A stretch of DNA of 64,000 nt from Rhodospirillum sp. (GCA_013822765.1 PNKY01000001.1:496001-560000), one strand, 5' to 3'. Counted from the stretch's first letter, positions 16,795-27,038 are shown. The notes: generated by a model from the letters alone, not told the origin. Translations and numbers: made by a program.

Positions 16795-18636
16795 ATGAAA
16801 GTGCTTCCGCCATACGGAGCGGCACCGCGTCTCCGGATTCTGATCCTCGTCTTTCTGCTCTCGCTGCCGGCCAGCCAAAGCTTCGCCCTCGAATACAAGA
16901 CGGAACTCGCGCCGGTTGAGGACAAGATCCTGGAAGAAGCGGCAAAGGCCAGCTCCCTGTTGATCGAGCTGGAGGCGAAGCCGCCTGACGATTTCTATGG
17001 GCTTTACCGCCGCGCGCAGGAGGATAAGCTGAGGATCGAGAAGGCGCTGCGCTCGTCGGGTTACTATGACGGCGACGTGACCATTCGGATCGCCGGCAAA
17101 TCGGTGGACGAACCCGCCGCCACCGATGTGGAGCCCGACGCGAAGACCAAGGTTCCGGTCACGATCGAACTGCATCCAGGCGAGCTCTATCACCTGCGTG
17201 AGGTGCGCGTAGCCGGCGCCGATGCGCTGCCGAGCAAACTGCAACCCAAGCTCGCGCCGAAAGCGCCGGCGCGCGCCGCCGACATCATGGCCGAGCAGGA
17301 CCGGCTATTGAATGCCGTGCTGGCGGAGGGCTATCCGTTCGCCACGATCAAGCTCGAGCCGGCGACGGTGGACCACAAGGACCGCACCCTCGCGGTGCAG
17401 TATGTCGTCGAGCCTGGATCGCCGGCCACCATCGGCGACCTCCGGGTCACAGGGCTCGATCGTGTCGATGCCGATTTCGTCGACCGCCGCCTCGCCAAGT
17501 TCAAGGACAAGCCATACGCGCCGAGCGAAGTCGCCAAGCTGCGCGACGATCTTCGGTCCATCGGCGTGTTCGAATCGGTGAAGGTGAGGCCCGCCGAAAA
17601 GGTCGACGACGACGGCCGGCTGCCGGTCGATATCGAGGTGGTCGAGCGCGACCGCCGTTTCATCGGCTTCGGCGCCAACTACTCGACCAACGACGGCGGG
17701 GGCGTCAAGGCTTATTGGGGTCATCGCAATCTGTTCGGCCACGCGGAGCAGCTGCGCCTCGATGCCGACGCTTCGGGCGTCGGCGAGAATGAGTGGTCGG
17801 AGATCAACTACGGGGTCACCGTCGATTTTCTCAAACCGGACGTCTTCACCCAGCGCCAGGACCTGCACAGCAATCTGGCGCTGGTGCAGGAATACGACCG
17901 CGAGACCTTCGACAAGAGGGCTGCGACCTTTCTGCTCGGCCTCGATCGCCGGCTCACGGATACGCTCAGCGTCAGCTTCGGCGGCGAAGCGGAGATCTCG
18001 GAAATCACCCGAGACGGCGTGAGCCGCAACTTCGAGCTGTTCGGCCCGACCGGCGGGGTCAAGTACGACACCAGCGACGATCTGCTGAACCCGACCAAAG
18101 GCGTGCGGCTCAATTTGACCGGATCCGCCTTTCCGGAATTCATCGGATCGAGCCAGGACGTGTTCCAGACGCGCGCCACCGGCAGCTCCTATCTCGATCT
18201 CTCCGGCGCAGGCAACCTGGTGCTGGCGGGCCGTCTTTCCGTCGCCAGCGTGTTCGGCGGTTCGGTCGATGAGCTGCCCGCCGATCGGCTGCTCTATGCC
18301 GGCGGCGGCGGATCGGTCCGCGGCTACGAGTTCCGCTCCATCAGTCCGGAGGACGAGGACGGCGATCCGACCGGCGGGCGCAGCCTGGTGGAAGCCAGCA
18401 TCGAGCTGCGCTATCGGTTCCTCGACGATTACGGTATCGTGCCGTTCTTCGATGCCGGCACGGTGACGGAAGACACCTATCCCAGCTTCGACGAGAAGCT
18501 GCAATACGCAGCCGGCCTTGGCCTCCGCTATTATTCGACAATCGGCCCGATCCGTGCCGACGTTGCCGTGCCGCTCAATCCGCGCGAGGACGACGATCCA
18601 GTGGCCTTCTACATCAGCATCGGGCAGGCCTTCTGA
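16795..18636 (+). CDS. tamA: TamA: Omp85-family outer membrane translocation protein
   Basis: A 613-residue BamA/TamA-type protein. A signal peptide (basic start, hydrophobic LRILILVFLLSLPA, cleavage near SFA) is followed by three POTRA-like domains (about 35-270) and a 16-strand type barrel ending in a beta-signal-like ...VAFYISIGQAF. The FIGFGANYSTNDGGG and GGGGSVRGYEF (RGY of lid loop 6) segments are typical. It works with TamB in transporting lipids or autotransporters to the outer membrane. The stop overlaps tamB (TGATG). Confidence 0.92.
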   Translation: MKVLPPYGAAPRLRILILVFLLSLPASQSFALEYKTELAPVEDKILEEAAKASSLLIELEAKPPDDFYGLYRRAQEDKLRIEKALRSSGYYDGDVTIRIAGKSVDEPAATDVEPDAKTKVPVTIELHPGELYHLREVRVAGADALPSKLQPKLAPKAPARAADIMAEQDRLLNAVLAEGYPFATIKLEPATVDHKDRTLAVQYVVEPGSPATIGDLRVTGLDRVDADFVDRRLAKFKDKPYAPSEVAKLRDDLRSIGVFESVKVRPAEKVDDDGRLPVDIEVVERDRRFIGFGANYSTNDGGGVKAYWGHRNLFGHAEQLRLDADASGVGENEWSEINYGVTVDFLKPDVFTQRQDLHSNLALVQEYDRETFDKRAATFLLGLDRRLTDTLSVSFGGEAEISEITRDGVSRNFELFGPTGGVKYDTSDDLLNPTKGVRLNLTGSAFPEFIGSSQDVFQTRATGSSYLDLSGAGNLVLAGRLSVASVFGGSVDELPADRLLYAGGGGSVRGYEFRSISPEDEDGDPTGGRSLVEASIELRYRFLDDYGIVPFFDAGTVTEDTYPSFDEKLQYAAGLGLRYYSTIGPIRADVAVPLNPREDDDPVAFYISIGQAF

Positions 18637-21600
18637 TGCGCCGGCGATATCGCATAGCGCTCACCATCGGCCTGTCGGTCGTCGGCGTCCTGCTGGCGCT
18701 GGTGGCAGGGCTGTTTGCCCTGCTGCAGACCGGATATGCGCGTTCTCAGGTGCGGGAGCAGATTGCCGACGCGACGGCAGGCAGCTCGACCGAGGTTCAT
18801 CTCGACGCGATCGAAGGGCTGGTGCCGTTCGACATGCAGCTGGTCGGTCTTCGACTGTCGGATCGCGACGGCGTCTGGGCAACGGCCGATCGCGTCTCTT
18901 TGTCGTGGTCGCCGTCAGCGTTGCTGGCCGGCCGCCTGCAAGTGGACGCGCTGACGGCGGGGACCATCGACGTGGCGCGCGCACCGGCGGCGGAGCAGAT
19001 GCAAGAATCCGACGATCCTGGCCCTCTGATCCCCGAGCTGCCGATCACCATCGATCTGCGCCGGCTGTCGGTCGATCGCGTGGCCTTGGCGTCGCCGATC
19101 CTGGGCGAGCCGGCTGCGCTGTCGCTCGAGGCGCAGGCACAGCTTGGGGAGATCGCCGATGGCGTGACCGCGTCGCTGCAGGTGCGACAGCTTGAAGGCA
19201 ACACCGGCACCGCCACCATCGAGGTCGCCTATCGCCCAGACGATGATTTTCTGAAACTGAAGGCCGACGTGGAGGAACCGCAAGGCGGCGTGCTGGGTCG
19301 CCTGCTGGGACTGCCGCAACGCAGCGACTTGCGGGTCACGCTCAATGGTGAGGGCCAGCTGGATGCTTGGCAGGGCCGCGTGAGTTCTACGCTCGACGGC
19401 CAACCGCTGGTGGAAATGACGGCCAAGGTTGGCGGAGGCGATGTCCGCACCATCGCGTTCGATTTGCGTGCCGTTCCAGGTTCTTTGCTGCCCCAGAATG
19501 TCCGTCCGCTTGTTGATGGCGGCATTGATGCCAAGGGCACGCTCGGGATCAAGCCCGGCGGCGGCACCGTCCAAGTTACGGAATTCTCCGCGCGCAGCGC
19601 CGCCGGCAGCGTCACGGCATCGGGTGTGCTGGGCTTGAGCGAGGCAGGCGATCTTACGGCGAATATCACCGTCGCGGACTCGCGCGCGTTCGCAACACTG
19701 GTGCCAGACGTGACGTGGTCGGGTGCGACGCTGCAGGCGCGGCTGCAAGGCACGATCGATGCGCCGCATGTGACGGCCGATGTGACCGCGCAGGATCTGG
19801 CGGCAGCGGAGTTTCGGGTCGGCACGAGCAAGCTCAATCTCGATGCCTCGGCCGAGCAGGGCTTCGAGCAGCCGATCGACATTCGCGCCGATCTGGCGCT
19901 ATCCGCGCTCGCGTCGCCCGATCCGCGCCTCGATACGCTGCTGTCCGACGGCGTTCGATTGAACGTCACCGGCAACCTGGACCGGACCGGTACGCTGGTC
20001 GCGGAGCGCATCGATCTACGCGCCCGGGGGCTCGCGCTCTCCGGCTCGGGACGAGCGGAGAAATGGGGCGCCACGGCGCGTGCCGCCGACGCGACGCTCG
20101 CCATCGCCGACCTCGGCGCGATCGGGGCGCCGTTCGGATTCCCCGGCAAGGGCGCCGCCGATCTTGCGCTGAAACTCGACACCGGCATAACGGGTGATCG
20201 CCTGGAGGTGAGGGGCAGCACCCGCACCTTGTCGCTCGGGCAGCCGATCCTGGACCGGCTGTTGGGTGAATCGCCGACCTTGCATTTGGCGGTCGAAGGC
20301 AAGGTGCCAGAGGCGATGACCATCACGGTCGCGCAGGTCGCCGGCGCCAAAGCGCGTCTCGATGCGCACGGCACCGTGATGGACCGCAACCTGGATCTTG
20401 GCTTCAGCGCCAGCGTGGACGATGCGGCTGCGCTCGATCCGGCAGTGCGCGGCGCGCTTGCGGTGGCTGGGACCATCGGCGGCACGATGGATGCGCCCGC
20501 CGTGGCGGCGGAGCTCAATGCGCCATCTCTTCGCGTGGCGGATCGCGCCGTCGATCACCTGAAGCTGAGCGCGAAAGCGTCCGATCTGCTGGCGGCTCCG
20601 AAGATCGCACTCGACGGCACGGCAACAATCGACCGCTTGCCGGCGACGGTCGCGACATCGCTCGAGGTCGAAGGCGAACGGATCGCGGCGCGCAATCTGG
20701 TGCTCACCTTGGGCACGAGCAAACTGACCGGCGACGTTGCGATGGCGAACAGCCTGCTCGCGGGTAAGCTTGCGCTGAATGCACCCGACTTGAAGCAGTT
20801 CGAGTCCTTGGCTGGTCTGCTCCTGGCCGGTGCGCTCTCCGCCGACATCACGCTCGACGCCGCCAAGAGCGGGCAGAGCGCGCAGCTCTCGGCCAAGGGT
20901 CGCGGCATCGTGGCCGGTGAGGCGTTCCAGACCGCCGGCTTTGAGGCGAGAGCGGCGGCTGAAGATCTGTTCGGCACGCCCACGATCAACGCCGATATCG
21001 AACTTGCCGATCCGGTGATCGCGGACCGGCCACTGACGCAAGTGTCGCTCACTGCGAAGGGCCCGCTGACCGCTCTTGGCGCCAATCTATCGGTGACCGG
21101 CGAGGACTTGAAGGCGACCGCCGAAGCGGAGATCGCACAGGTTGAGGCGGGCTATCGCATCACCGTCGGGAAACTGGCGGCCGCCATCAAGGACATCGAT
21201 GTGAAGAGCCAGCAGCCGGCCGTGATCACATTCGCCGGGCGGGCGACCCGCATCGAGGACGTATCGCTCGCGGTCGAGGATGGCACGCTGAAACTGAACG
21301 GGTCGGTGGCGCCCGACGCGATGGAGCTGGCGGCGACCATCGACCAGCTGCCGCTGTCCCTGGCGCGCGCTTTTGCGCCGGACGTGCGGATCACCGGCCG
21401 CCTGAACGGCGAGGTCGCACTCTCCGGCACGCCTGCCACCCCGAGCGGACGGTTCGCCCTGACCGGCACCAACATCGGCGCGAGCGACGTGCCCGAGCAG
21501 CAGGCGGACCTCGATGTCGCCGGCACGCTTGCGCAAGGCCGGCTGGACGTGCGCGGCACGGTGAAGCCGAAGAGCGGCGGCGAACTCGCCTTCACCGCCG

Positions 21601-22922
21601 GCCTGCCGAACCTGAGCGCGGACGGGCAGCTGGAGGCGCGCGCCAACGGCACCTTCGATCTGTCGTTGGTCGATGCCTTCCTGGCCGGCGGCGCCGACCG
21701 GGTCAAGGGCAAGGCCGAGCTCAACCTGGCCGCGGCCGGGCGGCTGAGCGCCCCCGACGTGACCGGACAGCTGCGGCTGATCGACGCCAGCTACGACAAC
21801 CTGCGCTATGGCATCAAGCTGCGGAAGATCACGGCGGAGGTGCGCGCCGAGGGCCCGGCGCTCGAGATCGTCGGCCTGACCGCGACGACGCCCGGTGGCG
21901 GCCAGTTGAGCGGGCAGGGGACCGTCAATCTCGCGCGTGGCATCGAGACCGACCTCAAGATCCAGGCCCGCAACGCCACCGTCATCGACACCGAGTTGGC
22001 GACGGCGATCATCGACAGCGATCTGGTGATCGTCGGCAATCTGCAATCCGATTTGAAGCTCGGTGGCAAGGTGACGGTGGTGCGGGCCGACATCCGCGTG
22101 CCGGACAACCTGCCGCCCAGCGTCCAGGAGATCGAGGTCGTGGAAGTCAACGCTTCCCCGCAGGCGGCGGCGCGCATCGCCGCGCGCACGCCGCCGCCGG
22201 AGCAGACCGTGATCGTGGACCTGGACCTGGCGGTCGAGGCGCCGCAGCAGATCTGGGTCCGCGGCCGCGGCCTGGATGTCGAGCTGGGCGGCGCGGTCCA
22301 TATCGGCGGCACCACCGAAAAGCCTGACGTCGCCGGCGTATTCAAGCTGCGGCACGGCGCGCTCGACATCGTCGGCAAGCGCCTGGAGTTCAAGGAAGGC
22401 CAGCTGACATTCGAGGGCGGCGAGCAGATCGACCCGTATCTCGATTTGACGGCCGAGACGCGCGCCACCGACATCACCATCACCGCCAAGGTCGAAGGTC
22501 CTGCCCGCCTGCCGCGCATCACGCTTTCATCGGTGCCCGACATGCCGGAGGATGAGATCCTGGCGCGCCTGCTGTTCGGCAAGTCCGCCGGCGCGCTCAG
22601 CCCGTTCGAGCTGCTGCAGCTGGCGCAGGCCACCGCCGAACTTGCCGGCGTGAACACCGGCCCCGGCGTTCTCGAGAAGATCCGCAAGAGCACCGGCCTC
22701 GATCGTCTTTCGCTGCAGGAGACCGATCCCGAGGCCGGCCCCAGCCTGAGTGCGGGCCGCTATGTGTCGGACGGCGTCTATGTCGGCGTCTCGCAAGGCG
22801 CCAAGTCCGGCAGCAGCGCCGCCACGGTGGAGATCGAGGTGACACCGAACGTCAAGGTCGAGAGCGAGGTTGGAGCCGGCGGCACCGGCAAGGCCGGCGT
22901 CAATCTCGAATGGGATTATTAG
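18636..22922 (+). CDS. tamB: TamB: inner membrane-anchored AsmA-like translocation protein
   Basis: A 1428-residue protein with one N-terminal membrane anchor (IALTIGLSVVGVLLALVAGLFALL, residues about 6-29), a very long repetitive beta-taco region rich in alternating hydrophobic residues, and the conserved C-terminal DUF490 domain with DMPEDEILARLLFGKS near residue 1305. The length is normal for alphaproteobacteria. It spans the periplasm and pairs with TamA. Its start codon overlaps the tamA stop. Confidence 0.93.
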   Translation: MRRRYRIALTIGLSVVGVLLALVAGLFALLQTGYARSQVREQIADATAGSSTEVHLDAIEGLVPFDMQLVGLRLSDRDGVWATADRVSLSWSPSALLAGRLQVDALTAGTIDVARAPAAEQMQESDDPGPLIPELPITIDLRRLSVDRVALASPILGEPAALSLEAQAQLGEIADGVTASLQVRQLEGNTGTATIEVAYRPDDDFLKLKADVEEPQGGVLGRLLGLPQRSDLRVTLNGEGQLDAWQGRVSSTLDGQPLVEMTAKVGGGDVRTIAFDLRAVPGSLLPQNVRPLVDGGIDAKGTLGIKPGGGTVQVTEFSARSAAGSVTASGVLGLSEAGDLTANITVADSRAFATLVPDVTWSGATLQARLQGTIDAPHVTADVTAQDLAAAEFRVGTSKLNLDASAEQGFEQPIDIRADLALSALASPDPRLDTLLSDGVRLNVTGNLDRTGTLVAERIDLRARGLALSGSGRAEKWGATARAADATLAIADLGAIGAPFGFPGKGAADLALKLDTGITGDRLEVRGSTRTLSLGQPILDRLLGESPTLHLAVEGKVPEAMTITVAQVAGAKARLDAHGTVMDRNLDLGFSASVDDAAALDPAVRGALAVAGTIGGTMDAPAVAAELNAPSLRVADRAVDHLKLSAKASDLLAAPKIALDGTATIDRLPATVATSLEVEGERIAARNLVLTLGTSKLTGDVAMANSLLAGKLALNAPDLKQFESLAGLLLAGALSADITLDAAKSGQSAQLSAKGRGIVAGEAFQTAGFEARAAAEDLFGTPTINADIELADPVIADRPLTQVSLTAKGPLTALGANLSVTGEDLKATAEAEIAQVEAGYRITVGKLAAAIKDIDVKSQQPAVITFAGRATRIEDVSLAVEDGTLKLNGSVAPDAMELAATIDQLPLSLARAFAPDVRITGRLNGEVALSGTPATPSGRFALTGTNIGASDVPEQQADLDVAGTLAQGRLDVRGTVKPKSGGELAFTAGLPNLSADGQLEARANGTFDLSLVDAFLAGGADRVKGKAELNLAAAGRLSAPDVTGQLRLIDASYDNLRYGIKLRKITAEVRAEGPALEIVGLTATTPGGGQLSGQGTVNLARGIETDLKIQARNATVIDTELATAIIDSDLVIVGNLQSDLKLGGKVTVVRADIRVPDNLPPSVQEIEVVEVNASPQAAARIAARTPPPEQTVIVDLDLAVEAPQQIWVRGRGLDVELGGAVHIGGTTEKPDVAGVFKLRHGALDIVGKRLEFKEGQLTFEGGEQIDPYLDLTAETRATDITITAKVEGPARLPRITLSSVPDMPEDEILARLLFGKSAGALSPFELLQLAQATAELAGVNTGPGVLEKIRKSTGLDRLSLQETDPEAGPSLSAGRYVSDGVYVGVSQGAKSGSSAATVEIEVTPNVKVESEVGAGGTGKAGVNLEWDY

Positions 22923-22997
22923 CGCGCCAGCGAGGCTTCCGCTTCTCGCACCGTTCGACTAGTGTCGCGACGAAGGGGTATTTCGAACGTCTCGACC

Positions 22998-24038
22998 ATG
23001 AACCTGACCACGCAATCCGCGATGCCGATGGCCCAGCATCGGCTGGAGCCCGGCGACCGGTTTCCGGATTTCGGCCTGCCCGACCAGGCCGGGACCGTGC
23101 GCAGCTTCTATCAGCGCGCCCGCGGATCGGGCACAGCCATTTTCGTCGACAGCGACGATGCGTTGCGATCCTCGCTGCACGCGCTGGGCGACGCCTACCA
23201 GGCGGCTCGATTGGATAGCGTGATTGTCGACGACAGCGCTGGGGACACGGCTTCTATCAATCTCGCCGATCCGTCCGGGCGCTTTCGCCAGGGGCTGCGC
23301 GCGATGGTCGGACATCCGTCCGGGCCGGCAGGGTCGCGGCCGCTCGCCATCCTGCTCGATCGCAACCAGCGCATCCTGTCGTTGTCGGCCGAGGGCGACC
23401 TCGCTCGCTGGGCGCTGGCCCGCTGGTCCGAGGAACCGCCGCCGCCGTTGGGCGAGATCCGCCAGGTCGCGCCAGTGTTGACCGTGCCCAACGTGCTGTC
23501 GCCCGCCGACTGCCGCGCGCTGATCGCGCGCTGGCACCAGGAGGGGCACGAGGCCGGCAGCGTCACGTCGATGGTCGATGGCAAGATGGTGGAGCGGCAG
23601 TACGAAGGCGTGAAGAAGCGCCGCGACCATCTGCTGTCGGATCCCGCGGTGCGCAAGCCGCTGATGGCGATGGTGGCGCGCCGCCTTGGTCCGGAAGTGA
23701 ACAAGGCCTTCTGCTTCGGCAGCTTCCGGTTCGACCGCGTGCTGATCGCTTGCTACGATTGCGATCGCGGCGATTATTTCCGGGCGCACCGCGACAACAC
23801 GACGCCGGCGACCTCCGGCCGGCGCTTTGCGCTGACCCTCAACCTCAACAGCGACGAGTATGACGGCGGCGAGCTGATGTTCCCCGAGTACGGCGACTAT
23901 CGCTACAAGCCGCCCATCGGCGCCGCCGTGGTGTTCGCCTGCTCGCTGCTGCACGAGGCTCTGCCGGTGACACGCGGGCAGCGTTTTGCGCTGTTGAGCT
24001 TCCTGCTCGACCCAGCCGACGCCAAAGCCGATCGCTGA
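22998..24038 (+). CDS. 2OG-Fe(II) oxygenase with an N-terminal peroxiredoxin-like domain
   Basis: About 346 residues from ATG 22998; a GTG at 22962 is an alternative. Residues about 12-150 resemble a thioredoxin/peroxiredoxin fold (LEPGDRFPDFGLPDQAG) but contain no peroxidatic Cys. The C-terminal half is a prolyl-4-hydroxylase-like dioxygenase: the HxD ligand pair in YFRAHRDNTTP, the distal His in SLLHEALPV and the 2-oxoglutarate Arg in RGQRFALLSF. It probably hydroxylates a protein or small molecule in the cytosol. It is immediately downstream of tamB but not overlapping. Confidence 0.85.
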   Translation: MNLTTQSAMPMAQHRLEPGDRFPDFGLPDQAGTVRSFYQRARGSGTAIFVDSDDALRSSLHALGDAYQAARLDSVIVDDSAGDTASINLADPSGRFRQGLRAMVGHPSGPAGSRPLAILLDRNQRILSLSAEGDLARWALARWSEEPPPPLGEIRQVAPVLTVPNVLSPADCRALIARWHQEGHEAGSVTSMVDGKMVERQYEGVKKRRDHLLSDPAVRKPLMAMVARRLGPEVNKAFCFGSFRFDRVLIACYDCDRGDYFRAHRDNTTPATSGRRFALTLNLNSDEYDGGELMFPEYGDYRYKPPIGAAVVFACSLLHEALPVTRGQRFALLSFLLDPADAKADR

Positions 24039-24041
24039 TTC

Positions 24042-24239
24042 TCATTCGCCGGGCGTCGCATGCGGCGGGTCCGGCGGCTCCTTGCTGATGCGCCATTTCG
24101 CCAGCCGCAACGCCGCCAACACCTCGCGCGCGATGGTGCTCGGCACATAGCTGTGCCGCGGCCCCAGATGCAGCCGCAGGGCGCGCTTGATGGTCCAGGC
24201 GATGGTCCATTCGGGGGTTTCTGGATCAGTGTCGGCCAT
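24042..24239 (-). CDS. Small hypothetical protein
   Basis: A 65-residue frame rich in basic and hydrophobic residues (WTIKRALRLHLGPRHSYVPSTIAREVLAALRLAKW) with an acidic, proline-rich C-terminus. Amphipathic helices are likely. There is no strong ribosome site and no family match. It sits convergent to the oxygenase with 3 bases between stops. Codon positions look GC-biased as in real genes, but it could be spurious. Confidence 0.5.
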   Translation of the reverse strand: MADTDPETPEWTIAWTIKRALRLHLGPRHSYVPSTIAREVLAALRLAKWRISKEPPDPPHATPGE

Positions 24240-24348
24240 GGCGCGATCGTGAACAAAACAGGAACACGGGGCAACTGACCGCCGGTTGAATCGAAGCGGC
24301 CATGGCCACGCGCATGGTCACATCGCGCAGGACTTCCATCCTGGGACG

Positions 24349-26241
24349 CTACAGTTCCAAGGCGCTGGTCGACGTTAGATGACGTTTCTGCGCGGCAATC
24401 CGGAAGCTGGCGTTCGCGGCGCCGTATCCCGGATAGGGGCCGCGCCGCTCGACGATCTCAAAGATGAATCCGTCGCCATAGGTCGGGCAATAGAGCTGGA
24501 AATATTCACCGCGCGGGTCGCGGTCATAGAGGATGTTCTCCGCGCGCAGGCGGTCCATGAGATCGCCATCCAGTCCGAAGCGCGCCTCGATGTCGTCATA
24601 GTAGTTGGGCGACATCGCCAACGGGCGGAAGCCGTTGCCCTTGAGCAGGGACGCGGTAGCGAAGATGTCGCCGGTCGCAAACGCGAGGTGCTGCACGCTG
24701 GCGCCGAAGCTCTCGGCGATGAAGTGCCCCGCCAGCGTCCGATGATTCTCCGCGCCGTTCAGCGTCAGCCGCATTGCGCCGTCGTCAGTTTCGATCGCCT
24801 GGCTGCGCACCACGCCGCCCGGATCGATCACGTCCACCATCGGCGTCTTGCGGGTACGGAAAATCGACACGTAGAACAGCAGCCAGGTCAGCATCTCCTC
24901 GTAGTTCATGGTCTGGCCCAGATGGTCGATCCGCGTCAGCCCCGCGTCGAACGGCGGATCGGAATCCACCACCGGCACGAACTCAACCTCCCAGACCCGC
25001 GCCAGCGGCGGCGTCTGGTCGATGAAGTGGATCACGCCGCCGCCGATGCCGCGAATGGCCGGAATGGTGAGCTCGCCTGGACCCACCGCCTGCTCGAACG
25101 GCTCCGCGCCCAGCGCCCTGGCGCGCGCAACCGTAGCCTTGGCATCGTCGACCTTGAGGCCGATGGCGCAGACCGACGTGCCGTGAACCAGATAGGAGGA
25201 ATGGGCGAATCCCTCGCGCTCGGTGTTGATGACAAGATTGATGTCGCCCTGCCGGAACAGCGCGACATCCTTGGAGACATGCTTGCCGGCCTGGCGGAAG
25301 CCGAGCCTGTGGAACAGCGCGGCAAGCTCGGCCGCCTCCACCTCGTCGGCCGCGAACTCCACGAACTCGATGCCCGAAACGCCGATGCGGTCGGGAATCT
25401 GGGCGGGGGACGGCGCGATGGCGGGCGCCTCCCGGGCGACTTGGTCGGCGAGATAGACCAGGGAGCGCCGCCCGTCGAGCGCGATCGACTTGGGCGAACC
25501 GCCGCGGAACTGGTCGTTGAAGATCTCGAGCGAGAGAAAGCCCTGGTAGCCGGTCGCGGCCACTGCGCTCATGAACGCCTTCACGGGCAGGTCGCCCTGG
25601 CCCGGCATGCAGCGGAAGTGCCGACTCCAATAGAGATAGTCCATGTCGATCAGCGGCGCATCGGCCAGCTGCACGATGAAGATCTTGTCGCACGGGATTG
25701 CCCGGATCGACTCCACGTCGACCTTGCGGGCCAGCGTGTGAAACGAGTCGAGAATCAGGCCGACATTCGGATGATCGGCGCGCCGCACGATCTCCCAGGC
25801 GTCGCGGTGGTCGTGGATGTGCCGCCCCCAGGCCAGCGCCTCGTAGCCAACCCTCAGGCCTCGCTTGGCAGCGCGTTCGCCGAGCGCGCGGAAGTCATCC
25901 GCTGCCCGGTCGATCCCGCCGAGCGAGATCGGCGACACGTTGGAGCAGATCAGCATGAGGTCGGTGCCGAGTTCCTGCATCACGTCGAACTTGCGCTCGG
26001 CGCGGTCGAACGCCCGCGCACGCTGCGGCTCCGGCAGGCCTTCGAAGTCGCGGAACGGCTGGAACAGCGTGATGGTGAGGCCGGCGTCCCGTACCATGCG
26101 GCCGACGTCGCGCGGCGAGCCGTCGAAGGCGAGGAAATCGTTCTCGAAGATCTCGATGCCGTCGAACCCCGCGGCGGCGATGGCCGAGAGCTTTTCAATG
26201 AAGTCGCCGCTGATCGAAACGGTCGCGATCGAGGTCTTCAT
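24349..26241 (-). CDS. quiC1: 3-dehydroshikimate dehydratase, two-domain QuiC1 type
   Basis: A 630-residue fusion. Residues about 1-265 form a sugar-phosphate-isomerase-like TIM barrel (FDGIEIFENDFLAFDGSPRDV, with metal ligands in GRHIHDHRD), which converts 3-dehydroshikimate to protocatechuate. Residues about 290-615 form a VOC/4-hydroxyphenylpyruvate dioxygenase-like part with two repeats (ASVQHLAFATGDIF and DGFIFEIVERRG). This architecture is that of QuiC1-type enzymes. It is divergent from nothing on its left, but its promoter side carries an operator-like palindrome shared with the TetR and transporter promoters, tying it to quinate/shikimate use. Confidence 0.9.
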   Translation of the reverse strand: MKTSIATVSISGDFIEKLSAIAAAGFDGIEIFENDFLAFDGSPRDVGRMVRDAGLTITLFQPFRDFEGLPEPQRARAFDRAERKFDVMQELGTDLMLICSNVSPISLGGIDRAADDFRALGERAAKRGLRVGYEALAWGRHIHDHRDAWEIVRRADHPNVGLILDSFHTLARKVDVESIRAIPCDKIFIVQLADAPLIDMDYLYWSRHFRCMPGQGDLPVKAFMSAVAATGYQGFLSLEIFNDQFRGGSPKSIALDGRRSLVYLADQVAREAPAIAPSPAQIPDRIGVSGIEFVEFAADEVEAAELAALFHRLGFRQAGKHVSKDVALFRQGDINLVINTEREGFAHSSYLVHGTSVCAIGLKVDDAKATVARARALGAEPFEQAVGPGELTIPAIRGIGGGVIHFIDQTPPLARVWEVEFVPVVDSDPPFDAGLTRIDHLGQTMNYEEMLTWLLFYVSIFRTRKTPMVDVIDPGGVVRSQAIETDDGAMRLTLNGAENHRTLAGHFIAESFGASVQHLAFATGDIFATASLLKGNGFRPLAMSPNYYDDIEARFGLDGDLMDRLRAENILYDRDPRGEYFQLYCPTYGDGFIFEIVERRGPYPGYGAANASFRIAAQKRHLTSTSALEL

Positions 26242-26285
26242 ATCGCCCTCTCTCGTGCGCCGAACGCCACGGGGCGCTGCGTTTC

Positions 26286-26308
26286 AAAATGTACGAACTA
26301 GTTCGTTT
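26286..26308. promoter_or_regulatory. Operator copy A upstream of quiC1
   Basis: On the minus strand this site reads AAACGAACTAGTTCGTACAT plus TTT. Its core ACGAACTAGTTCGT (26293-26306) is a perfect 14-bp palindrome. It lies 45-67 bases before the quiC1 start. Near-identical sequences occur at 27074-27094 and 28137-28158, each in front of another gene of the module, so it is a probable binding site of the TetR protein encoded next door. Confidence 0.8.
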
Positions 26309-26357
26309 ATAGCAATCCGGGCGATCCGGTCAAGGCGGCCGCGCGCGCCGACGCGTT

Positions 26358-27038
26358 TCAGCTGGCGGGCAGCTTGTCGGCGCGGACCACGTGGCGCACG
26401 ATCATGTCGACGACGTTCTTGCGCAGCGAAGCCTGCGCGTCCGGCACGCCGAAATCGCGGCCGAAGATCTTGGAGAAGGTCGCGCGGTTGGAGACGTTGA
26501 AAAAGCACAGCGCGCTGATCTGCCAGTGCAGCTCGATAGGGTCGAGGTTCTTGCGGAACAATCCTTCCTTCACGCCTCGGGCATAGAGCTTCTTGATGTG
26601 GTCGATGGCCGTCACATTCAGCTGTCGGATGGTCTTGGACCGCTCGAGGAACTCGCCGTGATGGATGTTCTCGATCATCACCATGCGGATGAAGGATTCG
26701 TGTTGCCGATGATGGTCGAAGGTGAATTCGACCAGGCGCTTGAGCGCTTCGAGCGGCGAGAGATGCTCGATGTCGAGCTGGCCCTCGCCCTGCCGGACGG
26801 TGTGATAGGCGTTCTCGAGCGCGCTGAGATATAGCCCGTCTTTGTCGCCGAAATAGTAGTAGATCATGCGCTTGCTGGTGCGGGTACGCGCGGCGATCTC
26901 GTCGATCCGGGCGCCGGCCAAGCCGTTGAGGGCGAACTCCTCCGAGGCGATCTCGATGATGTTCTGCCGCGTCCCCTCGGGATCCTGCGTGCGCGTGCCT
27001 TCGGCCTTCGCCCGCCGCCTAACCTTCTTAGCGCTCAT
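26358..27038 (-). CDS. TetR-family regulator of the quinate/shikimate module
   Basis: About 226 residues (start ATG 27038; two codons longer is possible). The N-terminal tail is very basic (KKVRRRAKAEG). It is followed by a TetR HTH, IIEIASEEFALNGLAGARIDEIAARTRTSKRMIYYYFGDK in parts, ending in YYYF. The C-terminal half resembles the TetR_C domain seen in Rut/aromatic regulators. It lies between quiC1 and the dehydrogenase gene, with an operator-like repeat 36-56 bases upstream of its own start. Likely a repressor relieved by a shikimate-pathway intermediate. Confidence 0.87.
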   Translation of the reverse strand: MSAKKVRRRAKAEGTRTQDPEGTRQNIIEIASEEFALNGLAGARIDEIAARTRTSKRMIYYYFGDKDGLYLSALENAYHTVRQGEGQLDIEHLSPLEALKRLVEFTFDHHRQHESFIRMVMIENIHHGEFLERSKTIRQLNVTAIDHIKKLYARGVKEGLFRKNLDPIELHWQISALCFFNVSNRATFSKIFGRDFGVPDAQASLRKNVVDMIVRHVVRADKLPAS

